DNA of 64,000 nucleotides from Anastrepha obliqua (Eukaryota > Arthropoda > Insecta > Diptera > Tephritidae), in assembly GCF_027943255.1 (NCBI RefSeq), contig NC_072894.1, positions 60,453,601 through 60,517,600 of the forward strand, in the 5' to 3' direction. The notes beneath the pieces were generated by a model. That model saw only the letters and a list, made by a program, of their open reading frames with translations, ran no database searches and had not been told where the DNA came from. A program made the translations under genes and the position numbers. Of the stretch, positions 46,440 to 59,049 are shown piece after piece (position 1 is the first letter of the stretch; each line of letters opens with the position of its first letter).

Positions 46440-46640
46440 AATTGGAATAGTTGAGCAGTATTCTTAGCAACAGCGAAAACAGTATTCTTAGGAAAACTCC
46501 TTATATATCAGGTAGACAAATAGCTGAAAGGCTACAATGCTATGAGACTTGTGTTAGAAAAGTAAAAAAGAGGACTCAACAAATTTCAGGCAAAAGTACG
46601 CAAAAGAGCAGCACGTGAGAAATATGTATACAGCCCGTGA
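46440..46640 (+). mobile_element. Possible Tc1-like helix-turn-helix remnant
   Basis: A short frame reads TPYISGRQIAERLQCYETCV then RKVKKRTQQ, which resembles the first helix-turn-helix of Tc1-type transposases (xSxRQIAxxLxxSxxTVxRVxKR). Too short to be sure. Confidence 0.3.
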
Positions 46641-46789
46641 AAAAATAAAGCATCTTAACATTGGGAATATTATTATTATATTTTTTTTAACTTAGTTCAT
46701 TATATAATAAATACTATAATATTATAATCCAAGTTTCAAACTTTGTAATAGATTAGTAAAATTTTCATCAAAATTTCAAAATTTTTAAT

Positions 46790-47920
46790 AGGTTAGGCCA
46801 GGTTAGGCAGGTTGCTTTTCTCATACAAGACACTCTGTGGCTCTAAGGCACATTGTGATACTTGCATTTGATTTCCCTCCCCTAATTAAGTTGCTTACAC
46901 CACTTAAAATTTTTTAAGAAGGTAACTAATCTAGGGACACACTTTGCAAATTTCCCAGGTCTGAAAAGAAATAATCGCCAAGATATTTGGCACGGCGGCT
47001 TTGAAGTGCAGGACATTCACAGAGTCATTGTGAGGTATACCTATTCAACTGGCTAGGGTGCCAATAGTGCAGTGACCCGTGAAAACCCCGGTAGTCGACC
47101 TGTTGAATTCAAGCAGACAATTTATCCTTTTAAGATGTTTTAAGTTTTGTCCAGAAAGTTTTTCTGTTTTTATTTTTTTATTTTTTTGGCTGTGAGGTTG
47201 GGTTAAAAATGCCTTCGCAGGTTCAAGACGGTGTCCTAAGAAGGACACGTACTTACACACCCTGTGTTGAGGGTCACCTGTTTCGGAAACCATAAGCTCA
47301 GCATAAGTTTACATTTCACGCCTCTTTTTTCGGATAATATCCTCCACAAAATTTGCGACGGTATTCCATTTTTCTTCGCCTACATCATTTTCTCAATTAT
47401 TTCTTCAGGTGTAAATACACCAATAGCTCGTTGCAGAACTGTTCTCTCTTTATTCCACCTCTCGCATTTGAAGAAGGTCTGCTCCGCATTATCATACTCA
47501 GTATCTCCTTAAATACAATTTAGTAGGAGAACCTTCCCTATTCGCCACAAATACTTGCGAAAGGATGCATGTCCGGACAAAATCTGTAATAGTTAACCTC
47601 ACCGCGCTTTCTTTTCACCCACTTTTTTAAATCCGGTACTAATCTCGCTGCCTATCTACCGTACTACTCCGAGTTCCATCTTGTTTGCCAGAGTGCTTTG
47701 GAAACCCTGAAGTTAGTAGTCAGAGACCTCCTTCTAGTGGCTTATGCGATTACGCTCAAGTCAATTGAGGTATACGTTTTGTTTAGAGGAATGCTTATGT
47801 CATCTACCACTCGCTATAGGTCAAACTCAGAGCCTTTCCTTGAACAACCATCCGCTTTTTCATTTCCCTCCACTCCAGAGTGCCCACCAAAGTGTGGTGT
47901 TGTGGTATTTAATTAATTTT
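46790..47920 (-). mobile_element. Decayed R1/Jockey-type LINE, RNase H to 3' end
   Basis: On the minus strand, starting at ~47,910, the reading gives HFGGHSGVEGNEKADGCSRK (end of RNase H with the conserved Asp-containing helix), then TTNFRVSKALWQTRWN. After frameshifts it gives GDTEYDNAEQTFFKCERWNK and ERTVLQRAIGVFTPEEIIEK, the terminal Cys/His and helix region. The 46,790-47,100 part with ggttaggccaggttaggcag and gacactctgtggctc appears to be the 3' untranslated end. Plus-strand frames here are shadows. Confidence 0.75.
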
Positions 47921-47924
47921 AATT

Positions 47925-49440
47925 TAAATGTAACAAAGGACAAGTTTGAAGTAGCTCAAAATTATTGTTGATTATTGATAATATTTCTTTCCTAAAAGCG
48001 TTGCGTATTTTCTCCTTAAAAAAACTAAATTTCCAGGACTTGCTTTACATTGTAAAAACGCGGAATGAAATCATTTTAAGGACTCGCACACCAGGAAACT
48101 TCTGCACAATAGTATGGTTCATTAAAAACTCGAGTTTGCCTATATAATTTGGAATTCGATTTATATGTAATTGTCATGCTACTTGAATTGACAGGATGCA
48201 ACCTGAGTACATTGATTTTCCCTCCTCTAGTCGGGAGAAGCTCCTATATAGTTTACGCTGTGTGCTAATTAGTTTGAAAACACTTGAAAGAAGAAAAATA
48301 ATACAATCTCTTATGTTTGTTTGCGACGTAATTAGTGGTTTCATTAAGTTTTCTGAACTTCTCCGTCTAATTAGTTGTAATATTTATATCCAGCAAAGCT
48401 CTTCGTGTGCAAAATCCATTTTATCTCCGTGTACTAATTTTTTTTTCTCATGCACTTATGAATATTCAGAGCGTTTTCAGTGTTTGATAAAATCTAAAAA
48501 ATCTAAGCATTGACTTTTTCATCTCGAAAATATGTACTTAAATTTTGCATTTATATCTTCCAATTCGTGGAACTTACATTGACGATTTGTACTATTAGTT
48601 TTAAGTAAAATTGTGTACCTCTAGTCTCTACATACACCGGGTCATAGACTGAATAAATCTCAATGAAATGAAATATGAAGAAAATGACAGATGCAACTCC
48701 ACTTGCGGCATCGAATTTGAAAGACAACAAGATATGGGTGATGATTGCTATACTTTGTTCAGCAAAAGCTAAAAATAGCGCAACATTTTGAAACTCCGTT
48801 ACTTATCTCTGCCCGTCACCCAGCGTTGTTGATATATGATATCTTTGCTATTACGCATTAATTTTGTGCTTGTGAAGCAAAGCACCTTACTGCCACAATC
48901 TCTGAAGTCATGCACGAGTATTTACGTGAAAGAGGGCAGATATTGTTTGCGTATTCAAGGTATTAAAGATGCCTCTCTGTATTATTATGTTCTATACCAA
49001 CAAGAATAAAAGTGATACGCATCCCTATCACCCGGATATTAGCTAGTAAGAAATCAATTTCAGTAATTATTTTCCGGCATTTATGGTTTGGAGCCATCTT
49101 ATGTTTGGGTCGCATCTGGTTTCTCTAACAACATAAATTAAAAATAATTATAATATAAAAAGATTTATTTTATACCAAAGTACATTACGTAAATAATGTC
49201 TGTCAGAATAATTTTGAATTTAAAAATAAAATAAAAATTAAATTATATACAAAATTTGCCTTCGTAAAATAAATTTTGCTTGGGGTTGCCACATAAGAAG
49301 CCAATGACAATAAATTATTAAATTACCACGAATAATTAAAACTTGTACGCAAACTAAAAAGGCAGCAACATAAATTTATTTATGTACAAGCATGTTTCTA
49401 AAGACTATTGAATTATAAAACAAAAACAAAAATAAACAAA
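47925..49440. other. Non-coding DNA
   Basis: The 105-codon plus frame at 48,196-48,513 shows no family motif. A balanced patch at 48,640-48,960 is unassigned. Confidence 0.3.
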
Positions 49441-49511
49441 AAACTTAACAAAATGCGTCATTAGAACGTAGCAAGTAAATAAAATTGCAAGCATTCATTG
49501 TACGTAAGTTA

Positions 49512-49712
49512 CCTTTACGCATGCGCATAAAACACAACACAAAAGTAGATGAAAAAGTGGCGAGGCAGCAAGCCAGCGAGTGGGACGAAATAAATCTTCT
49601 GCGGACAGCGTAGTTGAGTAGTTGTTTAATCCGTGGATGAGTCGCGACGTTCGGTCGAAGTCGGTCAAAAACGCCGGACTCCACACAACAACAAAGAAAC
49701 AAATATTTATAA
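49512..49712 (-). promoter_or_regulatory. Candidate promoter and non-coding 5' exon
   Basis: On the minus strand a TATA-like TTATAAATATT (49,702-49,712) is followed by GC-richer text ending in a donor-like AAAG|GTAACTTACG near 49,511. This arrangement suggests a transcription start about 30 bp downstream of the TATA and a first exon spliced leftwards. No coding exon connects to it inside the window, so the call is tentative. The 97- and 119-codon frames here look like chance. Confidence 0.25.
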
Positions 49713-49859
49713 TGACTTGACAAGCGCAGGGTGGACAACCGCGTACAAGCTTTACAGTTTCATATAACCAATGATGAGATGATTGCTGTGTGTAGATATG
49801 CCCGTATTGGTATAAATATGTTAAATCCAGCAGTGTGCGCAAATGCGTTTTCACACAAG

Positions 49860-51890
49860 GTAAGTATGTATGTAGGCATTTATTGCACAGCGACCGCGAG
49901 CGAATGAAGGCGTAGCAACCGCGCCACTGTCTGCTGGTACCAGTTACATGCGCTCATCCACATACCATTACGATTGCGGTGCTCTTTCGAGTTGAATGTT
50001 AAGGTGGGCACATACCTGCTCACATACGATAAACGAGTAGTGAGCAGTAACTGTGGCAAAAATAAAAATTAAAAATAAATAAAAAAAAAGTTTACTTTAA
50101 ATATTAAATAAGCTGAAAAACAAGCGAAAAAAATAATATTATAAAACCGCTTCAATACCTAGAGTAGCTGCAGATAACATTTAAGACGATGTGAATAAAT
50201 TTCAACGAAGTTCAACAACAACTCGTCCAAGTGACCTTTAAACGCTAATAGCCGTGTGACGAGTGACCGCTAGGACGCTATTTTGCAGCAACATTGCAAT
50301 GTGCTGTCAGAATAGCTGTATTGCTGAGAATAAGAAGATTCACTTTTTTTGGAGCGCAAAGTACGTCGCTGACCAACTAACCGACCAAATGGCTAACTGT
50401 CGGCGCAGCACAACATACCCATGTATGTGTCTAAGTCGCAAAAGAAACTGTAGTTATGCAAAGGAAAAAAATGTAAAAAATCGTATTGTAAAAAATCGTA
50501 ATGTGGGTAGGTAATGTTGCCTGCGGCAGCTAGTGGCGAAATAATTACTGTGACAAGTGAACCACACAGACAAGTTCTTTGCGCTTCTTACATATCGGTA
50601 CTGGTACTGTCATTGCGTCTGATGTTAATCGCACTCTTTGACAAATATTTTAATTATAGTATTTGCATTTAAACGCATGAAACAACAATTATTGAAAATA
50701 AAATTTAGTAAAAAAACGTAAAAGAAATATAATAAAAAAATAAAAAAGCAAACAGCTGGCGCTAGCTGTAAAATGAAAAGCTGAAGACACAAACTTGCAA
50801 TGCCACTAACGGTTATTTTACTATTGTATAAATATTTATTTATTTATTCATAAAGCATAGTCATACAAAAATTATATTATTCGCATAACAGAAATAATAA
50901 TTTATACTTATAACTACTTACACACACATACACGCAATCTGTGGAATGAGAGTTTGCTCTACCAACCAATTTTCAATGTTTTATCTTTAGGTATAATAAA
51001 AACTTATTCTACTGTAAATTAACACCCACAAATTGTTTGTCAGTAAACGGGTTGTAACACCCAAAACAAGTGGCTAATACAAATTCGCTTGAGTCCAAAT
51101 TTAATTTAAGCAACTGTACATTAACAATTTTAATGCATTTCAGTCGGTATACAACATGCACAGCATGTGCTGGCAGTGCGCGCGCATGTGTATGTTCATC
51201 CGAACCTTGTAATTTGCCAAAAAGGTGTTAATCTCTTGCAATGCTATGGCCGCTATTATTGTGTATATTATTTGATGCTTAATTTTCGGTATTTGGTTTT
51301 CCAATTTTATCGCCTTAACTTGGATTCTTTATTTTGGGATGGTGGCTTTGAATCTCCTTGAAATAAGTTTTATGATTATAGACTAATTATTAGTTGTCGT
51401 AAACTGGTTGGTTTGTGCACAATTGCAGCAGCAAGTGATTAATTCGCAGTATTTGAACTGCACATCAAGGCTAACGCATTTGGGAATTTGTGGTAATTCT
51501 GTTTCTAATATACACACTGTGTAAACTCTTAGTATTGTATATATTCTAATTATTTAGTCTTCGAGACGATTGTACCAACATAAAAAAAATTATCGAAAGT
51601 CGAATGTACATAGCCCGCGAAATTTGAAAATTTACCTTATTTTTTTAACAGATCTTGTACATTCTGTTATGCTATTTTAACATGTGGCATGTTATGCTGT
51701 GTTATGTCGTAGCTTTACATACACAATATCAAAACAGAAAATCGAGACTGTAAGTTTTTCATTTGTTATAAGTACATATACATATATTTACATGCATAAA
51801 CAAATTTCATTTACATTCAACATCGTACAAAATTTTATGTACTCACTGATACTATTTAGTGGCTAGGCTTTTCTATATATATCATATATA
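49860..51890. other. Non-coding DNA
   Basis: A balanced block at 49,880-50,600 again has words typical of fly 5' or regulatory DNA; the rest is AT-rich. At 51,660-51,705 another ttatgctgtgttatgtcg-type run occurs. No gene. Confidence 0.3.
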
Positions 51891-51897
51891 TATTCTT

Positions 51898-52100
51898 ACT
51901 CTTTTTGGGTGTTTGGTCGAGTTCCTTCTTCTATTTGTGTTGTCCGCCTTGATGTTCTTCCACAAATGGGGAAACCTACAGTTTTAAGCCAACTCCGAAC
52001 CTCAGATGAGAGTTTATGAGGAGCTATTTGATGGTAGAAATAATTCCGGAGGTATGTGATTGCCTTCCGAGGAGTGACCGCTATTTGAAAAAACTTTTTT
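51898..52100 (-). mobile_element. SINE, headless copy
   Basis: Reverse orientation: tttgggtgtttggtcgagtt, ttccacaaatggggaaacct and gaggagctatttgatggtag, ending near gaggagtgaccgctatttga. The tRNA-like head is missing. Confidence 0.7.
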
Positions 52101-52104
52101 TATT

Positions 52105-53300
52105 CAACTAACCAAAATTGTACAATATTTATTCAAAGCTCTACGATACCGCAAGCTCATTGCTTTGCACCGTAGGTATTACAATTTTCAAATCATAGTT
52201 TAACTACTTTAATAAGCAGAGTGAGAGTGTTTTTATATGGCAAACAATTTATATATTTTATATATTTTCTGGTGCGATTTGTTTCCAAATGAGCCTTAAT
52301 TTGCCCGCCATCAGTTGCAACTTTGATATTTCGCTTAACTCTTCGCTAAAAGATTACTGTTAGACAACGAGTCACTGAAGTTGGTCCAACTGCATAGCCT
52401 TCAACCTCTAATATATTACATCTGTTTCTCCTTAAAGAGAAGGATGGGGTATAAAATATTGGGAAAGACTTCATGCATGTTAGCTGCATGTGCAACTGTT
52501 GCTGTAACGCCAGCTTGGATAACGTGTTTAACTTCAGCTGGAAAATAGGAAAAACATTTAATATTCTGTGGCGTCTGTGTATACACTTACTTATATATAT
52601 GTAAGTGTACCTTTATTATTCAGCATCTCTCAAACAATACAAATCATCATCGTTCAATGCCCTTTACGACTTGCGCAATGATTGCAACATGACTGGCAGA
52701 TTTTTTATTTGCGTTGTATTTAAATCTGAATGCATCTTGAACTCAACATAAAAGCGCAGATAAAATAATGATAAAAAGATTTTTTTTAGTGAAAAAGTTT
52801 TGACAATCTATTGGTCACTCATCAATTGTAAACAAGCCTAGTCCCAATTACTGCAATCTGCAGTTCTAGTTAATGTTATTGTAGGCATAATATGTAATAT
52901 AATAACAATAATAAAATATATTCGATTTTAATTAAATGTCTAATTAACTTTTAGTTAAATTACTTGTGTGAATTGTGTGAAGATGTGGGATGAATGACTA
53001 AGCATCGGCAGCGGAAATGGACTTCAAATTCAAGTCTTAAATTTTATTCAATTAGCTGGAATTCTACCATAATTTCGATTTTGTTAGAAAAAAAAATTTT
53101 CAGATGTAATTGTATCATATTTACATAAAAAAAACAGTTGCTTTCATAAAAATCGGATCACCAAAAATTTCAGTTTCCTGCATTACATAAGATTGTTTTA
53201 TATACATAATTTATTCATTTAGCTAATACTGATCTCAAATACGAGTAGTTAATAAAAAACAATTTACTTAACAAAAACCAAAAAATTGCATAAAGTCGGT
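52105..53300. other. Non-coding DNA
   Basis: AT-rich, with a palindromic acttacttatatatatgtaagt at 52,587-52,608. No gene. Confidence 0.35.
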
Positions 53301-53307
53301 GATGTAC

Positions 53308-53615
53308 GCCCGGCGCTTACTCCCTTTTTTGGACATAGCATAGATCCTCCTCCAATTTGTGGTGAGCGTCTTGATATTTCTACATAAATGTAGGAACCCA
53401 CAGTTTTAAGTCGCCTCCGAATGGTAAAGGGTTTTTATGAGGTGCTTTTTAATGGCAGATATACACTTGGAAGTTTGCAATTGCTGCCGAGGAGCGACCG
53501 CTATTATAAACAATTCTTCCTCTCATTTGATATTTCATGCCCTTGGTTTCGAACCCGTGCCCTTTCTAATGGTAGACACAAACCAACTCGCTCGGCTTTG
53601 GTGGTGGTAAATCCG
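53308..53615 (-). mobile_element. tRNA-derived SINE, diverged
   Basis: Reverse copy with a head near 53,600 (ccaaagccgagcgagttggt), B box gggttcgaaacc at ~53,550, and body tgtgggttcctacatttatg. More diverged than the copy at 39.4 kb, hence older. The 69-codon plus frame is a shadow. Confidence 0.7.
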
Positions 53616-53619
53616 GAAT

Positions 53620-54470
53620 ATGGAACTTAAAAATAAAACTGATTGATCTATAGAAATAATAGCATTTGCACGCCACTTGGTAAAATGAGAGCACCGATGT
53701 CCTAATTTAAAAGTAGTTAATGGAACTTCTGCAATAACCTACTCCAGCCTGCATACCCAAACCAACTCTTCTTTGTCTATTGTGCTCATTACTCACATGG
53801 TGGTAATCCTCAGAGCATTCTTAGTGTTATGAGATTATACCCTAACCTGTGATTCAAACACGCCCAATACGAAACAATCAAAGGGACTGCAGCCGAGTTC
53901 GCAGAAGTGCACAGATTTCGTGCTTTGTGAACAAGTAGTCTCTCGAAAAGCTTTGGTACTGCCGTAAACTTATGTTTTTTTTTGTGTTTTATAGTGAAAT
54001 CGCTCAATTATCTCTTTTGAGCTTTTTCCGGCTTATAGCAGCCTCAATATCAAACTCTGCTGTCTATCAAGAAACAATACAAAAACTATGTTCCTTATCA
54101 GGGGCTTAGGAATTAAAGCCACTACTCCAAGCCTGCATAAATAACTTTAGACTTACATACTTCGACAACCCTGTGTGTAAGTTTAGTTGAGAAACGAAAA
54201 GTGTAGCATCTCTTTGGTTTGTCCTTACCAAAAAACTTGTAGGTATTACATTGGAACGTCTTAGTAACATTAGATAATCTACTGATATTTTCGGCAGCTT
54301 CTCTTAGCAGTGTTAAGCCAATATTAGATTTGATAACAGCTCTTATGCGGTTCTAAGTAAAATAAATTTTTGCAGTACTCCTTCCGAAATTCTATAGGGT
54401 CAAATTAAGAATCCTGGGTTTAATTTTTTAACTGAATATTGAAAATGTACCAAAAGCTGTAATGTTATTT
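53620..54470. other. Possibly older LINE sequence, unreadable
   Basis: Text of balanced composition immediately upstream of the RNase H fragment at 54.5 kb. It may be the decayed middle of the same element, but I cannot decode it. Confidence 0.25.
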
Positions 54471-54479
54471 GGAGCGTAA

Positions 54480-55025
54480 GTAAGGATTGAATTGTTTACT
54501 CCATTGGAAAGGGGAACTCCGCATGAGCCGATACATGTTAACCTACAAATTGGCTTTCAAATGGTCCGCTGATTGCGATTTATTGGTGCATCATCACAAG
54601 GCGTAGATGTCTAGCATCTTCTTTGGTCGCATACTTCACTATCACATTATTTTGAAGAAAGCTTGTAGCCTACGCTGCACTTCGAAAGTAGTCAGCAAAT
54701 GTAAGAGAAAACTGAACAGTGTGGCAAAACATAACAAAATTTGGCTTATTTGGGCGCCTGGATATTGTAGTGTTACAGGAAAACGAGTTGGCTGATAAAC
54801 TGGATAATGAAGGCTCTGCAAACATGCCACTAGGCCCTGAATCCTTTCTAGGTGTCAATTCCTCATCGATTCAACTATGGATTGACGACTTCATGAGGTC
54901 TACCCATAAAAGACGTTGGTCTGAGTTGGGCTCCAGCAGAGTAGCCAGGTGCTTTATGAAAGAACCAAACCGGAAACTAGCGACCTTTTTCCTAAAATTT
55001 AGTACGAGAAAGGTATTCGACTGGT
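54480..55025 (+). mobile_element. LINE RNase H fragment
   Basis: After KVVSKCKRKLNSVAKHNKIW the frame gives LIWAPGYCSVTG, shifts, then ENELADKLDNEGSANMPLGP and ESFLGVNSSSIQLWIDDFMR. This is the last RNase H strand and the GNExADxLAxxGS helix of R1/Jockey-type elements, plus the following linker (HKRRWSELGSSRVARCFMKE). It stops at the junction with a mariner fragment at about 55,028. Confidence 0.7.
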
Positions 55026-55027
55026 GA

Positions 55028-55345
55028 TGCTCTTTCTAATCCAAAGAGGCCAAATCAAAACCAACCAAGGCGATCGGATGAGAATATTGCTCTTGTACGG
55101 CTCAATGTTGAGACGTCGCCAAGCACATCAAAAAATTGCCGTTCTCAGCAGTTGGGCATTGCTCGGACCACTTTACAACGAATTATCCGCATTGATTTGC
55201 ATTTGGTCCCATATAAGATTCAATTGACGCAAAGATTGTTGCCTGCGGACAAGCCTCGTCGATTGGAATGGGCCCAAAGAGTCATCGATATCCGTCGGGT
55301 CCGTCGAATATGGGCAACCCAATATATCCAGGAACGTAAATATTT
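55028..55345 (+). mobile_element. Tc1/mariner (IS630-type) amino-terminal fragment
   Basis: Reads, with one shift, MLRRRQAHQKIAVLSSWALL and then RIIRIDLHLVPYKIQLTQRL, LPADKPRRLEWAQRVID. The PYKIQLTQxLxPxDxxRRxxxAxW block follows the second helix-turn-helix of this transposase lineage. Catalytic parts are missing. It abuts a LINE fragment, so one may have inserted into the other. Confidence 0.7.
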
Positions 55346-55499
55346 TCCTGGTCAAACATTTCGTCTTGTTCTTTTCTGCCTGTCCAGATTGTTGTGTCAG
55401 CAACTGTATTTGGGCACATGTGGAAAATACTGCAAAAGCAAAAAGTCAAGTAAAAAACTTTTACTTACAACTGCATCATAAGAAACATCACACGCTAAA

Positions 55500-56555
55500 T
55501 ATCCATCATTTCCAGAAAACGAAATTTTTTTATTTAAAACTATTTGCCAAATCATGCTGAGCATTGCTGCAACAACTTGCTGATCGATGTCCGTCGTGGT
55601 TTGAAGTGTTAATTTCGACAGCGCTGCGAAGGTGAGCCAAAATATTTACAAATCACTTGTTCGGCATAGGTGAAGTGAAGAAGTGGCAACAGAGCGTTAG
55701 ATACTTGCAGTTTATGTACGTCTACGTATATAATAGGAAGAAAATTGCAGAAAAAAGAACCGCTTTTATACATACTTGGCAGCCATAAAGTTGAAAAGGT
55801 CAAATTAACCTTAATTGTGCACAACCTAAATACATTGATTGATTGACGGACTGCTGAGAGCAAATGAAAGAGGAGGGAATACATAGGATTCCATAAAAAG
55901 TGGTGATGCCTCTCCAAGCCAATCATAAAATGTCGTATTTATGTGATCAATTTTATGACTTCCACTAAGATACTTTACATGGGGTCATTCGTGAGATAGA
56001 CCAGGTCCAAAATGTCTTGAGAATATTACCAATTTAGTAGACCTACTGGCCATTTGTAAAGACACTTCAGATGAAAATGTTTAGATATTCTCAAAGATCC
56101 GAAGAACACTAAACAATGATTATTTTCAAATTATCAATGAAGAAAATCCAAAGCTTCCAGGTATCGTAGAACAGTTTCGAATATGTGTATGCGCATAATT
56201 TTTGAGGCTCTTTATAAATCTTTACGATTTAAAAATATTAAAGTTATATCTACTTATATTATATTACTTAGAATAACTTTTCGATTTTTAGTTAATCGCT
56301 CAGAAAAGAAACCTATTTTCCGCTTTGCAATAATGAGTTGGTGAGTTGATAGTTTTTTATCAGAATCATTATTCGCTGAGTTTTAAATTTTTCATCAAAA
56401 ATTAAGATTACTTATTTTCATCATGCGTGCAGACCGAACTATGCCTGTATTGTAGTTGTTATTCATCTATTATCATGCTGCTGATAAAGTTCATCAGGTG
56501 TTTAATATAAAGGCCTGCTACATCTGCAGGCATAGCAAGGAATGACTGTTATCCC
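55500..56555. other. Non-coding DNA
   Basis: No gene. The 105-codon minus frame at 55,609-55,926 has no family motif. Confidence 0.3.
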
Positions 56556-56559
56556 TACG

Positions 56560-57140
56560 AGAGCAGAACAGCTAAGAAGTAGGTGCAGATATGGATAAAA
56601 GACTGGAAGTGAGGTCGAGTCTCACAGCATGCATACTTCGCGGACAGTGCCCTGCAATGACACACACGAAATCTGAGAGCTGAGATTTCGTTAACTTTTG
56701 AAGAACTCTCCGATCCACACATACCCAGAATGATTTCGCGACCTTATAAGTTTTTTTACTTACCCAGCCCACGCTGAGTTGACACGAGGAGACCGCAAGT
56801 TGTTAAGGAGATCCATATTCTCTCCCTGCGAGGGAAAACTGCCTTAGAGGCCCCTCGCCCAGCCAGCTCATTCGCCTAATATCAAAGAATTCAAAAGTGA
56901 CGCGATCGAACCCATGGCCTTGATTTCCGCGTTAAATATTTACTTCCGTGTTATAAAACAAGTGAACAACCAATCACCTGCCTCTTTGATTGCCGCTGTG
57001 ATGGGGAGTTCCTCACAGAATGTTTCACCGTCAACATTTCCGTCATACATCGAGCTATCCGTGAACGGGCTTACCAGGCTTTGTCCCCAAATGGTACATG
57101 TTACCCACACTTGCCTTGATGGAATATTAGTGTAGAATGC
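56560..57140 (-). mobile_element. LINE RNase H and 3' end
   Basis: Minus strand: DSSMYDGNVDGETFCEELPI (RNase H start, decayed), a stretch like NELAGRGAS, then QLSVGWVSKKTYKVAKSFWV, CVDRRVLQKLTKSQLSDFVC and VIAGHCPRSMHAVRLDLTSS. The GHCPxxxHAxRLxL motif is characteristic of R1/Jockey-type proteins just before the Cys/His end. The first RNase H Asp is still visible. Confidence 0.75.
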
Positions 57141-57419
57141 CTAGCTTGGATTATGCGAGGGTAAAAATTAATCAGTTGAAAAAACAATAAGTTCTGTTTT
57201 TAATCAACAAATATTATTCGATTTTCGGTTTAGTTCAAGAAACCCAAAAAATGTATTAATAATGTGGATAGCAAATTTTGAAATCTGAAAACATGATTAA
57301 ATATCAATTTTTTTTATTGAAAACGTAATGATTCCAGTCGCTGGATTTTAATAGATAATACAATATTTACAGATTATTTTCAGGGTTCAGCCTTATCACG
57401 TAATTTTTTGTGCTATAAT

Positions 57420-57780
57420 GATCAAGGTATATTCTATGAGTCAATGATTTTTGAACCTTTGCACATCGGCAACGGAGAATATCGCAGTCGAAGGGATAAT
57501 GAGCTAAATGAGACTTCACGACATAGATATAGCGTTGGCTGGGTCATGTCGTCCGAATGGAAGAAACGCTCCGGCTCTGAAAGTATTTACTGCGGTACCA
57601 GCTGGTGGTAGCAGAGGAAAAGAAAGACTTCCTCTACGTTAGAAAGATCAGGTGCAGAAGGACTTGGCTTCACTTGGTATGTCCAACTAGCGGTGGTTAG
57701 CACGAGAGAGAAACGTTGTTAAACTCGGTCAAAATCGCGAAAGCGGCTACCGCGCCAATCAAGAAGAAGAATGCACTTTC
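57420..57780 (+). mobile_element. LINE 3' end, same family as at 22.7 kb
   Basis: Decodes in pieces to GNGEYRSRRDNELNE, LGHVVRMERNAPALKVFTAV, PAGGSRGKERLPLR and KDLASLGMSN, with a run to gcgccaatcaagaagaagaa at its 3' end. This is the carboxy tail of an RTE/Jockey-type protein followed by a short AAG-repeat tail, consistent with target-primed insertion. Confidence 0.75.
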
Positions 57781-57784
57781 ATAA

Positions 57785-58605
57785 ATGGAGTTTTTGAAGA
57801 GAGCGTATATACCAAAAACAAAACATTTTATTATGCAGTTTCCCTACCGATGAATATATTTATGAAAACGATACCCAAAAGCGAAATAATATAAAAACCC
57901 CTATTCAAATTTTTAAATACTAATCCTTGCCTGATTATTAGATTTTTATTGAAATAAACCGGAAATTGTTTTTAGCGCGAAGAAATAACTAGAGCGACTT
58001 TAGTAATATTTAATTTATTTCTATAGTTAATTATTTTGTTAAAATTATGCTATCATTTGTATTTTTATTAGCTAAAATGCACACTTTTGGTTCGTTCCAA
58101 CCAGAGCTCTTACTAGTTTTCAGATTCATTTCATTTACATACCTACATACATACCTGGCATAAATCGCTCAGAAACCAATTAAAAGACAGTATGCGAGTA
58201 TACGCAGAAAACAAACTAGATTTGTTTATTTAACGCACTTGGCGTCCATGGCTTCTGTTAACAATAGCAGCATTTCCAAAGCTAGTAGCCATAGTTGTAG
58301 CAATTAACCATCCAAACAGTTAAGAGTCACATTAAAATCACTAATAACATGCCCAAAACAAAGTAGCAAAGATAAACCCTTGTGAAGAAGAAATAATATC
58401 CAACTTTAAAACAGTTGAATAACTCATGACGATGTTACTGATTTGAATGTGAAGATCCTTTACATGAAGCTTCGTCTTTTGCTTCATTAACATGAAGATC
58501 ATCTGTTGAATTTACACATAAATTTATACTTCCAGAAAATATAAAGGTGAGCTCTCCTCAACCCGCTACTTTGTTGTTGGCGAATTTGATAATTGATTGA
58601 CGTGC
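57785..58605. other. Non-coding DNA
   Basis: No gene or clear repeat. Confidence 0.3.
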
Positions 58606-58609
58606 GCTA

Positions 58610-59046
58610 TAATCAAAAAGTACCGGGAATGTTTAATTTAAACGAACCGCGCACGTGGGAACCGGTCCATATTTTTTTCTTATGTTTTCAGGCCAGACAG
58701 TCAATAAAGAATATTAGTTATCCGTTTTAAAGCGTTTAAGAGATGCTGTACGTCGCAAATGGCTGGAAATGTGGGCAAACAATTCTTGGATTTTGCATGA
58801 TGATAACGCGCCATCGCACCGAGCCCAAATTGTGCTGGATTATTCGACCAAACAGCAAGTTAATACCATCGGAGGAGCTGAAGACTATCCCTTCGTCGAC
58901 CTACCAGGGGTGCATGGAGGACTGGGTGAAACGTTAGCACATGGGTGTTGCTTCAGACGGGTCATATTTTGAAGGAGATAAAATAAAATTGCCTGAAATT
59001 GAACTCTATTTTGTTTTATTTAAACATTCCCAGTACTTTCTGATCA
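58610..59046 (+). mobile_element. Internally deleted mariner, 437 bp, both ends intact
   Basis: The left end taatcaaaaagtaccgggaa and the right end in reverse, tgatcagaaagtactgggaa, are matching terminal repeats. TA duplications flank both (58,608-58,609; 59,047-59,048). Inside, RRKWLEMWANNSWILHDDNA then PSHRAQIVLDY is the second catalytic Asp block. After a deletion removing the SPDLAP block the carboxy end follows: LKTIPSSTYQGCMEDWVKR, then DGSYFEGDKIK. So both the amino two-thirds and the third catalytic Asp are missing. Confidence 0.85.
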
Positions 59047-59049
59047 TAG

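Noticed and set aside
49495..49854. 119-codon minus-strand frame with hydrophobic stretches
   Set aside because: It overlaps a TATA-like box and a donor-like site, and its composition looks like regulatory or untranslated DNA.
55609..55926. 105-codon minus-strand frame
   Set aside because: No start context, splice support or family motif; probably chance.
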